Below, piece by piece: positions 30,686 through 40,647 of a DNA stretch of 64,000 bases. Below the pieces are notes generated by a model that did no database searches, was not told where the DNA came from, and saw nothing but the letters and a program-made list of their open reading frames with translations. The stretch's first letter is position 1. Each line of letters begins with the position of its first letter. The stretch is from Trichobilharzia regenti (Eukaryota; Platyhelminthes; Trematoda; Strigeidida; Schistosomatidae), in the NCBI GenBank assembly GCA_944472135.2, contig OX235263.1, positions 35,765,379 to 35,829,378 of the forward strand. Direction: 5' to 3'. Both the position numbers and the translations under genes were made by a program.

Positions 30686-33520
30686 ATGTTCAATACAAAT
30701 TCACAAAATTTCATGCCGGATCGGCCGTGGCCCGGATTAACAACGACCGCGCTTCCTGCTGCCGTGTCACAGGGCAGGAGTGATAAATATGCTACTGAGA
30801 CACACCAAACAACAAAGAACAAACAAAAACAGGCCGCGTGTGACCGGCCTCAAGCAGTTGTCCCCTGGGCTCTGCGGTCACGCAACCAACTTCCACGGTG
30901 TGGGCAGCCGGGAAGTAACAATCGCCCTCACAATCCGAAATGCACACGAAACCTCTCTATTACTCACTCATCTTTGTCTTCATCTTCATCTCTATCATCT
31001 TGCCTTCCTTCCACTGATGCAACTCCTCGACTTGATAGCTCTCCACTTCCTCTCCACTCTGCGTCCACTAAAAACGATGGAAGCCAAAAAACCACCACCG
31101 ACAGCCTCTTAAAGCCGCGCCACCAATTTCATATAGGAGCTCTTAATGTTAGGACACTTTGCCAAATAGGACAACAAGCATCACTAGCCAAGACCCTGGC
31201 ATCACGAGCCATTGATGTATGCTGTGTTTCAGAAACACGCATACAAGACCCAAGTGTGGTTATTCACCTAACCCCACCTGGCCAACAGGTTGAATCTGCA
31301 AAATTCACCTTGAGGGTGTCAGGAGATGCCACAGCTAGTTCACGAGGATTAGCTGGCGTAGGGATAGCTTTGAGTACTAGGGCAGAAAAGACATTGCTTG
31401 ACTGGATCCCGGTAGATAGCCGAATGTGTGCTGTCCGCCTGAACGGATCAGTAAGAAGGAGGAAGGACTGCACTACTCGCCGATGCCTTTTCGTAATCTC
31501 CGCCTACGCCCCCACTGACTGCAGTTCAGATGAAACGAAGGATGAGTTCTACCAAAAGCTGTCTAGTTTGGTGCGAAAGGCTAAACGCTCAGACATAGTC
31601 GTTCTAGCTGGTGACTTTAACGCTCAAGTAGGGAAATTGTGTCAATCTGAGAAGGATGTCGGTGGCACCTATGGAGTCCCGTGCCAGCGAACCGACAACG
31701 GTGACCGTCTCCTACAGTTCTGCTCTGATAATCATTTGTTTCTTGTAAGCACTAACTTTAAACACAAGGAGAGACACTGTTTGACTTGGAGACCCCCTTC
31801 ATCAAACCAACGCTGGACACAAATAGACCACATAGCAATAAGCTATCGTTGGCGTGGGTCGGTAGGAGATTGTCGCTCCTTCTGGAACACGTGCGTAGAT
31901 ACCGACCATGCACTGGTCCGCGCTCGGGTGTGCTTACGACTGAACGGACGTAGGAAACAGCTGGCGGTAAAACCATCACGTCCCCAGCTCGATCAGGAAA
32001 CTAAATCCGTATTTGAGGAAGAACTAGCTAAACACATATCTGTGTTCGACAGCTGTGCTCACCCTGAAGAAGCTTGGAAAAATATCCAGGCAGCCATAGA
32101 TACAGCTGTAAAAGCTGTGAATAAGGTAAACCCAAAGGTGAGTAAAAACCACTGGATCTCCACCGCCTCATCCGAACTGATAGATGCTAGAAGACTTATT
32201 CCGGCGAGCTCCGAATTCAATGAGGAGCGAAAGCTGCACAAGAGGAAACTTACGAAAAGTCTCCGCAAGGACCGTGAACAGTGGTGGGCGACAAAAGCCA
32301 AAGAGATGGAGAAAGCTTCGAGGATAGGCAACACCAGGCAACTCTTTAGACTCATCAGGGAAACGGGTGGGAGAAGACAAATCATTAGTGAGACAATCTC
32401 GGAAAAAAATGGCACTATAATTAGCTCCCAGGATAGACGACTGGATCGTTGGAAAGAGCATTATGAGGAGCAGTTTAATTGGCCCACAGCCACGCTCAAC
32501 CTTCCGAGCATCCAACACCTCCCTGAATGGGATATAGACACAGGTCCTCCGTCCCTAACTGAGGTTACTAAAGCTGTCACCAATCTGAAACTAGGCAAAG
32601 CAGCGGGACCTGATGGAATGACTCCAGAGGTATTTAAGTACGGTGGAGACAGCTTACTGTCTGCATTAACTGAGGTACTAGGCAGCGTCTGGGAATCAGA
32701 AGAAGTCCCATCGGGTTGGTGTAAGTCACTGATTATCCCCATATACAAGAAGGGAGACAAGTCTTCCTGTGATAATCACAGAGGGATTAGCTTGACTAAT
32801 ATAGTATCTAAAGTCTTAGGCTCAATAATCATGCGTAGACTGAGTGGTGCTCGGGAAGCACAAACACGAGAGAGCCAGGCAGGCTTTAGACCAGGAAGAG
32901 GGTGTATTGATCATATCTTCACCCTCCGACAGATTCTAGAACATAGGCATTCCTACCGGCGTCCAACAGTCATTATATTTCTTGACCTAAAGGCAGCATT
33001 CGACTCTGTCGATCGAGAAGTTCTCTGGAGATGCTTGGCTGTAAAGGGAATTCCAAGAAAATATATTGCACTGATTAAGGCACTCTACTCGTACTCATAC
33101 AGCCAGGTGAGGGCTTACGGCGAGCTGTCATCTGAACTGATGACGACCAGTGGTGTCCGTCAAGGATGCCCATTATCTCCTTTTCTATTCAACTTCATCA
33201 TAGATGTGTTAATGGACTTAACCCTAGGTGACTTCAGCGACTCAGGGATTGACTTGCTACCAGGGAATAATCTCGTTGACTTGGAATATGCAGACGATAT
33301 AGTCCTTCTAGGCGAAGACGCTGACGAAATGCAGAGTCTTCTAAACACCTTGAGCCGCAATCTACGAATGTTTGGCATGCGATTCGCTCCCGCCAAATGC
33401 AAGATGATGTTACAGGACTGGACTACATCGACGCCTAGTTTAAAAATAGGAAGTGAAGTGGTAGAGCACGTTGACCGCTTCACTTATTTGGGAAGTACCA
33501 TCAGCCAGTCAACGGGTTGA
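30686..33520 (+). CDS. RTE ORF: AP-like endonuclease + reverse transcriptase
   Basis: About 944 codons from the first ATG of the frame. The N-terminal 150 residues are low-complexity. An apurinic-type (EEP) endonuclease follows (about 150-420) with LNVRTL, VSETRIQ, ISAYAPT, LAGDFNAQVG, DHIAIS and DTDHALV, so its catalytic motifs are present. The RT (about 620-930) has KAAGPDGMTPEVF, QAGFRPGRGCIDHIFTLRQI, motif A IFLDLKAAFDSVDR, SGVRQGCPLSPFLFNF and motif C EYADDIVLL (YADD at about residue 868). The protein makes target-primed cDNA of its own RNA. It ends at a TGA (33518) that cuts off the conserved RTE C-terminus, which continues in the -1 frame. Confidence 0.9.
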   Translation: MFNTNSQNFMPDRPWPGLTTTALPAAVSQGRSDKYATETHQTTKNKQKQAACDRPQAVVPWALRSRNQLPRCGQPGSNNRPHNPKCTRNLSITHSSLSSSSSLSSCLPSTDATPRLDSSPLPLHSASTKNDGSQKTTTDSLLKPRHQFHIGALNVRTLCQIGQQASLAKTLASRAIDVCCVSETRIQDPSVVIHLTPPGQQVESAKFTLRVSGDATASSRGLAGVGIALSTRAEKTLLDWIPVDSRMCAVRLNGSVRRRKDCTTRRCLFVISAYAPTDCSSDETKDEFYQKLSSLVRKAKRSDIVVLAGDFNAQVGKLCQSEKDVGGTYGVPCQRTDNGDRLLQFCSDNHLFLVSTNFKHKERHCLTWRPPSSNQRWTQIDHIAISYRWRGSVGDCRSFWNTCVDTDHALVRARVCLRLNGRRKQLAVKPSRPQLDQETKSVFEEELAKHISVFDSCAHPEEAWKNIQAAIDTAVKAVNKVNPKVSKNHWISTASSELIDARRLIPASSEFNEERKLHKRKLTKSLRKDREQWWATKAKEMEKASRIGNTRQLFRLIRETGGRRQIISETISEKNGTIISSQDRRLDRWKEHYEEQFNWPTATLNLPSIQHLPEWDIDTGPPSLTEVTKAVTNLKLGKAAGPDGMTPEVFKYGGDSLLSALTEVLGSVWESEEVPSGWCKSLIIPIYKKGDKSSCDNHRGISLTNIVSKVLGSIIMRRLSGAREAQTRESQAGFRPGRGCIDHIFTLRQILEHRHSYRRPTVIIFLDLKAAFDSVDREVLWRCLAVKGIPRKYIALIKALYSYSYSQVRAYGELSSELMTTSGVRQGCPLSPFLFNFIIDVLMDLTLGDFSDSGIDLLPGNNLVDLEYADDIVLLGEDADEMQSLLNTLSRNLRMFGMRFAPAKCKMMLQDWTTSTPSLKIGSEVVEHVDRFTYLGSTISQSTG

Positions 33521-33957
33521 TCTCTGACGAAATCTCAGCACGAATACAGGGGGCTCGTTTCGCATTTGCCAGTTTACGCCGACTCTGGCGTAGACGAGAT
33601 GTTCGACTATCGACCAAAGGGCGGGTGTACTGCTCATCAGTCCGCTCCGTCCTCCTTTATGGTTGTGAGACCTGGCCACTGAGAGTGGAAGACATGAAAA
33701 GACTAGCTGTCTTTGATCATAGGTGCCTGCGTCCTATTTCCCGTGTAAAGTGGCATAATAAGGTGAGCAACATCGAGGTTAGGCGTCGAGTTCTAGGTAA
33801 ACAGGGGAAATCAATCGACGAAGTCGTGAAGTTACAAAGACTGAGATGGTTAGGACATGTGTTACGTATGCCAAGTCATCGCCTTCCTCGACGAGCAATG
33901 TTAGCGGCTGGAAAAAAGCTAGCGGCGGTCAAAGAAAAACTTGGCACCAGTCAATGA
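33517..33957 (+). CDS. RTE ORF C-terminal part, -1 frame
   Basis: Continues the RT immediately across the frame break: ISDEISARIQGARFAFASLR, LLYGCETWPLRVEDMKRLAV, KLQRLRWLGHVLRMPSHRLP. It overlaps the upstream ORF by 4 nt. The overlap sequence CAACGGGTTGATCTCT also occurs at about 16957 in the internally deleted derivative, so the frame break is not private to this copy. A second break near 33957 separates the last segment (MVRTCVTYAKSS frame 33846-34112). No catalytic domain lies here. Confidence 0.75.
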   Translation: MISDEISARIQGARFAFASLRRLWRRRDVRLSTKGRVYCSSVRSVLLYGCETWPLRVEDMKRLAVFDHRCLRPISRVKWHNKVSNIEVRRRVLGKQGKSIDEVVKLQRLRWLGHVLRMPSHRLPRRAMLAAGKKLAAVKEKLGTSQ

Positions 33958-34313
33958 AATCCACAACAGTTGGTCTAAGCCACGTAGGAAGGTGTAGACT
34001 TCCTAGTTGGGGTCCTCGGGACGGTAAAAATCTATGGTTGGAAACAATTGGTGATATGGCTCAAAATCGTTCTCAATGGAGCGCAGATGCATCCACTTCT
34101 TGTGACTTATGATTTCCAATGAAACTGTTTTGTTCTACGCTATTACTCTTCCTTTGTCTCACACCTCTGCTTATTGTCTATATTAATTATGCTTTTCTTG
34201 TACTTTCTTTTCTTGGTTTGTGTGCTACATGGAGTGTGGCAACTTGAATGTGAACTGCCGCACATTTGTGCAAAGTTCTATGTTGAAAACAGACAGACAG
34301 ACAAATGAACACT

Positions 34314-34911
34314 GTGTACGCCTAATAAGCTGATTAAGGCAGAGACACTGGATAAATACAACAATTTTCAATAAATTTTTACTGCTGTCCCTATGAAGAC
34401 ATTGACTATCTGACTTGCAGACAGTGAGCTTTGGGTTTAAACTCAGCTCAACGTCAGTGCGTTCGGCACTGGATAGTATCGAAAACCCTCATAAAAGTGC
34501 ATAAGTTCTCTTCATTTTCTATGATGTAATTGTTCAGGATGAAATTATTCTCAATGCATGGGAAAGCAACAAGCATAATTAGGGAAATTTCATCACTTAG
34601 AAAAATAGTGAAGAACAAAAGAGATTGGGATAACACTAGAAAATAAATTACTGAATTCATATGTAGTCATAATTATATAGCCTTTCATTACCGATTATCA
34701 TGCCTTTTATTAACACAATGATACACCTGAAAGCTTAAACGCATGAATCTTCAATCAATCTATCACCACAGTAGTGACTTCAACTGTAATTTTACAAAAT
34801 TCACTGTTAAATCATTCAACGAAATAAATCGACTGTTTGGTTTATTACAATGTTCAAATTTCCATTGTTTTCCCTGAAAATGAAATTCTTCCATCTAAGA
34901 TATACCAAGGA
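34314..34911. other. Intron sequence, no element seen
   Basis: AT-rich; no frame or repeat recognised. Confidence 0.4.
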
Positions 34912-34922
34912 TTTTATGATAT

Positions 34923-35246
34923 TTCATCATGAGTTGACATTAGTTAGAGAACCATTGGAAAACTTGGGGGTACTGGACAGCTGTTTCGTCCTAGTTTGGG
35001 ACTCTTCATCAGCACGCGCCCACCGGGATTCTAACTCAGGACCTTCTGGTTGCAAGGTGAGCTCGTATACCAGAAGGTCTTGGGTTCGAATCTCGGCGGG
35101 TGTGTGCTGATGAAGAGTCCCAAACTAGGCTGTCGAAATAGCTGTCCAGTACTCCCAGGTGGTTTTCCAATGGTTTTCTAACTAATGTCAACTCATGATG
35201 AAATCCTGTAAACAATCAACCGAATCCCTACAAACCAACACTTGAG
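34923..35246. mobile_element. HHR-SINE head-to-head inverted pair with 11-bp TSD
   Basis: Left copy minus (34923-35070): tail ending 'catgatgaa', hammerhead block, part of the tRNA-like head. Right copy plus (35071-35246): 'cagaaggtcttgggttcgaa', hammerhead block, full tail. TTTTATGATAT flanks the pair (34912-34922 and 35247-35257). The two copies join inside their tRNA-like heads. Confidence 0.85.
34970..35015 (-). ncRNA. Hammerhead motif, core variant
   Basis: On minus: GTGCTG, ATGAAGA, GTCCCAAACTAGGAC, GAAAC, ACAGCTGT, GTC, CAGTAC. Stems I and II pair (one G-U), but the first core strand is AUGAAGA instead of CUGANGA. Probably inactive unless it pairs in another register (GTG CTGATGA with 3 extra bases before stem II). 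Confidence 0.5.
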
Positions 35247-35425
35247 TTTTATGATATGTTTTTCCAGTGTGAGTAATAGCCTAGTGATAAATGATATATT
35301 TCATGTAAAGAGAATAAAAATTTTCAAACCTGAAACATTTATCAATAGAAAAAAACGTCAAGTTTTATTCATCTGTAATACGAACTAAAACAAACAACAA
35401 AAAATGAACATTTTTTTTCACTTAC

Positions 35426-35809
35426 ATGCACATAGCCTCATACTCTAAACGTAGTTGAGTATGACGAAATTTTGATTGACTGAAAAAAGTACGTACAGTT
35501 TCATGAATACTTCTAGCTGCTTTGCATGCATGTACATATTCTGAACATTCACAAAGGAAATTTGCTATTTTTAAACCGAGTAATGCAGCAGCTACCACTT
35601 CTGGTGCAGTGTTACGTTTTAGTCGTGTAGCCCGTTGGAGAACTTCACGTAAATTTGAGACTAACTTGTTAGACAATGTATGAGGTTCCACAAGTGGGGA
35701 GTAATCTGAGTGTTTGAAAACTACACTCATATAATGATGAGCTAAAAAGTAGATCAATAATAAATCATATGGATTAAATACCAAATGTTTATAGTAATAG
35801 AGAATTTCG
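35426..35809 (-). CDS. Host gene exon, helical, unidentified
   Basis: About 384 nt. The donor is CAT|GTAAGTG, a strong consensus. The acceptor is less certain: the best is atgttaag before 35809; an upstream in-frame ATG at 35817 could instead be a start. It reads YYYKHLVFNPYDLLLIYFLA, VVFKHSDYSPLVEPHTLSNK, NTAPEVVAAALLGLKIANFL and CKAARSIHETVRTFFSQS. It ends in phase 2 and continues directly into the exon ending at 28823. The intron between them is 6.6 kb and holds the full-length RTE. The alpha-helical character suggests a scaffold of TPR/ARM type; no family assigned. Confidence 0.75.
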
Positions 35810-35965
35810 CTTAACATTTATTATTACATTTAATTGAATTTAAGATCTTCCCTTAGATTGATTGGACCGAAGTGCTCGGTCTCAGGTTGACATGTCGGCT
35901 CATTGTGCAGATTCCTCGACGATGTCTGGGCATTTAGTTAGTATTTAATTGGTGGATGGTGACTA

Positions 35966-36026
35966 GCAGTGGAATCCAGGGTGCGCATTTCGTCCCATTT
36001 GGGACTCGTCATCTGGATGTACCTGC
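35966..36026 (-). ncRNA. Sm-alpha hammerhead ribozyme, degenerate
   Basis: On minus: 'gcaggtacatccag', ATGACGA (first core base changed from C to A), GTCCCAAATGGGAC stem II, GAAAT, then CCTGGATTCC as stem I partner. The cleavage triplet reads ACC instead of GTC. The published schistosome hammerhead has CTGACGA and GUC here, so this copy should be inactive. Confidence 0.7.
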
Positions 36027-36262
36027 ATTTCCCAGCGAGTGGTGATGTTCCCACCGAGGCTGGAACCCAGTACCCATAGTTTCAAACGCACTTCGTTCCA
36101 ATCAATCAACGGGAAAACCTCAAATTAAATTAAATTAATATGACCCGTTGCACAAGAGGTGGCTCTCGTGGCCCAAGTGGTCTAGTGGATAACGCTTTGG
36201 CGTTTGAAACTATGGGTACTGGGTTCGAGCCTCGGTGGGAACACCATCACTCACTGAGAAAT

Positions 36263-36322
36263 GCAGGTACATCGAGTGACGAGTCCCAGATAGGGTGAAA
36301 TACGCATCCTGGATTCCACTGC
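36263..36322 (+). ncRNA. Sm-alpha hammerhead ribozyme, degenerate
   Basis: 'gcaggtacatcgag' then GTGACGA (first core base changed from C to G), GTCCCAGATAGGGT stem II, GAAAT, then ATCCTGGATTCC; the triplet before the cleavage site is ATC. Same architecture as the minus copy but with independent changes. Predicted inactive. Confidence 0.7.
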
Positions 36323-36345
36323 TAGTCACCATCCACCAATTAAAC

Positions 36346-39300
36346 ATATTACTACAACTAAAAAAATTGGCAAAAACAACGAAAAACTAACATGCTGCTA
36401 ATAAGTTGTAAGTCAAGGAGGTGACTAATTTAGGTGCTTTAGCGGATGTCTTCACCAATTCAGCTTGCGCCATCTAACATCCCCAATTACACAACCGGAA
36501 GTTAGCTAACTGTCAGTGTGCTACATCTAACACATTCAAATCTATTTTCACAGAAAAGTATTTCAGCTAAATTCTACATCTGTCACCAAGATATCCATAC
36601 ATCACATGCAATTATCCAGGAACTCAAAGTATCAGATTCCCAGACTACCTTTCGCTATTTTAATAAGAAAAAGTCTGGAAATGTTTTACACTCTGCTATT
36701 CCAGAAATAATCGACTGAGAGTCATTAGACCACCAAGTCCTATCACAATGAGACTGAAATAACAAGAAGATTATGATTGTTGTCTACCGAAATCGAAATG
36801 TGACCGGAGTGAAATGACAAATGAATTCACAATCGGCACTGAGACGATGTACACGTGGTGGATGAGATGAGCACTTCAAGTGTCTAAACACAGAGACAAG
36901 TCATCTAGGCGAACAATGGTCACAAGTTCAATAATGAAGCCTACAAAAAGCAACCTGTCTCATTAGTACGACCAGATTTAACATGCTGCCTATCATTCTT
37001 TTCTTATCACTCGAATATAGACTAATTATTTTGATTATTATTCAAAGAAACAAGGCTCACACAGTCCAGACACAAAAAATGTGCTGATTAAAAAAAAACA
37101 ACGATAATAATAAGTGAAGAAATAAGAGAAACAGTCACAGACAAAGCGGAAACGTAGATATTTTCTTAAAGCATCTGCACGGATGCATTCACCACCTCAC
37201 GTTTCCCTTGACGTTTGACGAGACAAATGGACTACAGCACGACTACCACTGATTTCGATTCTTAACATAATTTAATAAAGTTTCGATCCAAATTATACTA
37301 AACCGATATCCCTGTCGATCGCCCCACCATCACACACCATGGACTAATCATTCGTGCGTCTTTTCGAACAAATTCTAGGAAGGCCAAAAAGTGAAAGGGA
37401 TTGGAACCGCTGAAACGAGACTCGTGACACACGAGGGAGATGTTTCAGGATCATGTCGCTAAAAGACAATGTTTGTCTTGTGCAGTGGGGCTCAAAATCA
37501 CTCGGTAGACTCACTACAGTGGTACAACACGTAGGATCTCTAAACCTTCAGAGTCGTCCAATCTCGACGTTCTACGGCCAGAATAACAACAACAGCACCA
37601 GAAAAAAACCATACTGGTACATGGTGCCGTGAATTTCTACATCTGACTAAACATTTTGCCATTTATACCTCCACAGGCACTCACACGACTACACATAAAC
37701 AAGTTCTGACTATTAATGAAGCAATGTCTTTAAAGGTGAAGGTAGCCATGAACACCCATCAATTTCGCAATTCTACTTAGAAAATTACTTGAACTAAAGT
37801 CAACCTGAATACAATCAGCTGCTGACAGTAAATGGTTCTGAGTAAGAGTATCAGTCTGAAGTACAGTGTGGTAGGTTAACATCCTCTTGAATTTCTCAAC
37901 TTACAAAACAATTATACCAATTGAATTCACCTTAGAATGGTAACTACATCTCATGTTGCACATGAAACACTGTCAATTATCTAATGTTTACAAATAGGCA
38001 ACAGGTGTCACGAAAACAGTGGTGTGTTGGTTTTCTGGACAAAAGTTGTACTTACAATCTAGAAATCACGAGATTTTCCTAATTTTCAAACGCGTCTTCT
38101 GCAATTCCAACAGACGGTAAATATAGTACTATATGAAAAGTTGCTTTTATTTATCATAACAGTGAAACATTATAGCTGTAGAACACACGGAGCCGTGTGT
38201 TGCTATGGAATCGGTCAGCTTGCTATACGTCTTATTGCTGCCTCAAGTGATTCACTACAATGAAGTCATAAAGATGAATCTACGGAGCCAAGCGCTTGAA
38301 GAATATTTTAAGAACGGGAACATAGTAACACACAAAGCTTATAACGCACCCTTTCGGTCTTTTCATGACTGAGTGAAACAGACAACTGATTGATCTCAAT
38401 CTAAGTGCTATCTCGAAAGTTTGATTGCTCACGATGAACTGTACTGAATACAGAATGATCTTCGGTGTGATTGAGTAGGTTTCCTTACCCAACATACCCA
38501 CCACCGTGCCAATGAAATACAGATTTGACAACAACTGATATCTCATTTGATTTGTGACCAATCCTATTACAGATAATACTGGTCCTACAGATGACCCTTG
38601 TCGGTTGGTTCATTTTTTGCGCTCTTAATATTATACCTTTGGTTTTTTGCTGCACAATTTTGATACTGTACAGTAGGCGGTAAGCGGAAATTTCTCAGTC
38701 ACTCAGATTGCTGAAATTTGTGAATTACTGTCTAGAGCGAAAAACATTAGGCGATATCTTACTGTAATTTGATATTCATGTATAGCTAAACTGTAATACA
38801 TAGAGCATAGTGAATAAAAAGACCAGAACAAGACGTGTGAGTGATGAATTTAATTCTAGCCTATCTCTAGACATCGAGGTTGTAACTTTTTGTTATGAGT
38901 ATTCTGTTCTTGAGCAGTGACTGTTCTGACAACCTTTAGTTATCAATACTGGTGCGGTGATCATTCTGCTCAGAGGTGGATGATCCATCAATTAAATCTA
39001 CGAAATTCCATGATCCCATAAAATTTAAATTAATTTGGCCTCTATACTAGAATGTTTGGATCTGCGATTCAACTTCCAACCTGGAAAAGATAAATAAGTA
39101 TTTATAAATCATATGAGGACACTAACCAGCTAACAGACACACCACGTGCTAAGTGAGAACCGAATAGGTTCACCTAGTGAAACAAGGAAGTCCTCGAATA
39201 TGCATTAATTACTTACCACAAAATATTCCTTCCAATAAAATGAGGGATTTAGCTGAAGCAACACTAAACACTTCAAATCTTTTCCCGACAGCCATGTCTC

Positions 39301-39640
39301 ACAGTCGCGAAAGTAGGACGCACAGAACTGGTACACAGTAAACAGGTTATTTAATGAATAGACGAATATGACGCCGTTCCTCCTAAAACTGATATTTCAA
39401 AACTATTGAACACTTCAACTTCAGCCTCAATAAATATTCCGTTGGAGGAAGCTAGTCTCAACAAATTTAACTAGAAAAAGCGCACTACAGATATTTTACT
39501 TAACATCATATATTAAATACTCTGTAGAGGATCGAAACTGCAAACCGGCTGCTTTTCTAATTTCTGGAATACATATCGAACACACTCAACCTAAGATTAC
39601 TACGATATCTCGTAACTCGGTGACCCATAACTTCAAAGTA
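36346..39640. other. No gene or known element seen
   Basis: 3.3 kb of AT-rich sequence with only short frames (36518-36718, 38280-38561). Codon-like bias and motifs are absent. Further exons of the host gene may be hidden here if the exons at 40 kb and 35 kb belong together. Confidence 0.35.
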
Positions 39641-39649
39641 ATGGTCACA

Positions 39650-39800
39650 AACAGAACAGAAATTGAACATTGTGGTAGACTGTAATTCTAAATTAGATGA
39701 ATTTATTTCACACATCTTATTAAACTGATATAGTATTATGAACAAACAAATTGGGCTAGAAACATTTCTCAGTTAATAATGTAAGTGTACAACATCAAAT
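39650..39800 (+). repeat. Degenerate Penelope terminal block
   Basis: 'gtattatgaacaaacaaatt', 'gggctagaaacatttctcagttaataatg' parallels the terminal block at 9937-9985; 'cattgtggtagactgtaatt' parallels sequence flanking other Penelope ends (14995). Confidence 0.4.
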
Positions 39801-39981
39801 AAACCTAGGAAAGAACAAAAGACAGATAAAACAGAGCAAGCCTAGTTGGGAAACAGACAGTTTAGACCATCATCTTTCTCGAAAGACTGAATCAACTGGA
39901 GTGGAAATATGCAACTAAAAACATTCATAAGCTTTGGCGAATGGTTCCGGGCTACATCAGTAGCATAGTAGTACTGATTAC

Positions 39982-40171
39982 CGTCTTTTTGCAAATACTT
40001 AACAAGAAGCCAACATTCTTCAGACTTGCAGTCGTAGACTTAATCGGTGCAAAACATAAGAATCTGGTAGCCACTAGCTTTTTTCCTCCTACTGCGATAC
40101 AACCATTAAATACCCGGAGCCTAATTTTTCCTCGGTCAAATTTTAATCGTGGAGTATCTTCATTACAAAAT
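39982..40171 (-). CDS. Candidate host exon (uncertain)
   Basis: On minus: acceptor cattcag before 40171, donor ACG|GTAATC after 39982, open frame RFCNEDTPRLKFDRGKIRLR and KLVATRFLCFAPIKS. If it follows the 40361-40434 exon the phases do not match (that exon ends in phase 1, this frame needs phase 2), so an unseen micro-exon, another gene, or chance is possible. Confidence 0.3.
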
Positions 40172-40360
40172 CTGAATGACTGCTTAGCTTTGTTACTATT
40201 CAATTGATAGTTTTATCTCAAAGTAGTCGCTATTGACAAATATTCTCCTTGAAAAGTAATAACCGATGAATGCAATCCTATGATTTTGGTGCCATGGTAA
40301 TGAAATAACATCAAGTTTTACTGAGTAGGGCAGAAGATGAAAACAGTCATCAAAACATAC

Positions 40361-40434
40361 CTTCTGTGTTTACGCCACTAACACCATAAAAATGAGCATG
40401 TTGCATCCAAGAAGAAATAAATATCTGTACATCT
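40361..40434 (-). CDS. Host gene exon (74 nt)
   Basis: Acceptor on minus gattattctttag before 40434, donor GAAG|GTATGT after 40361. Starting in phase 2 from the previous exon, it reads RDVQIFISSWMQHAHFYGVS then GVNTEG and ends in phase 1. The upstream intron (40435-40470) is 36 nt. Confidence 0.75.
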
Positions 40435-40470
40435 CTAAAGAATAATCATCGGTGGGAATGCTATACAAAC

Positions 40471-40613
40471 CTGCACGTGTCATACATTTTGTTGAAAATG
40501 TGAGGATCCGCCAAGAAGTTGAAAACAGTCTGAAATGCCTCCGAGTTCACCTCAACAGGAACTATCCGGTGATAGAGTAAGTGTGACATTGGGAACCAAT
40601 ATATACAAAAATT
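40471..40613 (-). CDS. Host gene exon (143 nt)
   Basis: Acceptor tttactctaag before 40613, donor GCAG|GTTTGT after 40471. In frame (phase 0) with the upstream exon: NFCIYWFPMSHLLYHRIVPV then EAFQTVFNFLADPHIFNKMY, ending in phase 2. It is separated from the upstream exon by a 34-nt intron (40614-40647), a size typical of schistosome micro-introns. Confidence 0.8.
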
Positions 40614-40647
40614 CTTAGAGTAAAAATTATAAGAAAGGGACAAATAC

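Larger units (their letters stand above)
30525..34304 (+). mobile_element. Full-length RTE-clade LINE (SR2-like) with 9-bp TSD
   Basis: Runs from the 5' region shared with the copies at 16.5 and 25.0 kb ('gctgctaccttgacgtggtga') to a short CAGA tail (34288-34303). ATGAACACT lies at 30516-30524 and 34305-34313. About 3.78 kb. It encodes endonuclease and reverse transcriptase in one long ORF with one frame change near the C-terminus. It is inserted in the large intron between the host exons at 28484 and 35426, in antisense to that gene. Confidence 0.9.
35930..36345. mobile_element. Sm-alpha-type SINE, head-to-head inverted pair
   Basis: Left copy minus (about 35946-36110): hammerhead 35966-36026, then tRNA-like head with B box (GGGTTCCAGCC on minus). 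Right copy plus (36155-36345): head 'gtggcccaagtggtctagtg', B box GGGTTCGAGCCT at about 36218, hammerhead 36263-36322. Both end at 'gtcaccatccaccaatta', which makes the pair nearly symmetrical. The sequence matches the published Schistosoma Sm-alpha family in layout. No target-site duplication recognised. Confidence 0.8.

Noticed and set aside
39941..40207. Plus-strand ORF of 88 codons
   Set aside because: Shadow of a minus-strand frame with better splice signals; no motif on plus.
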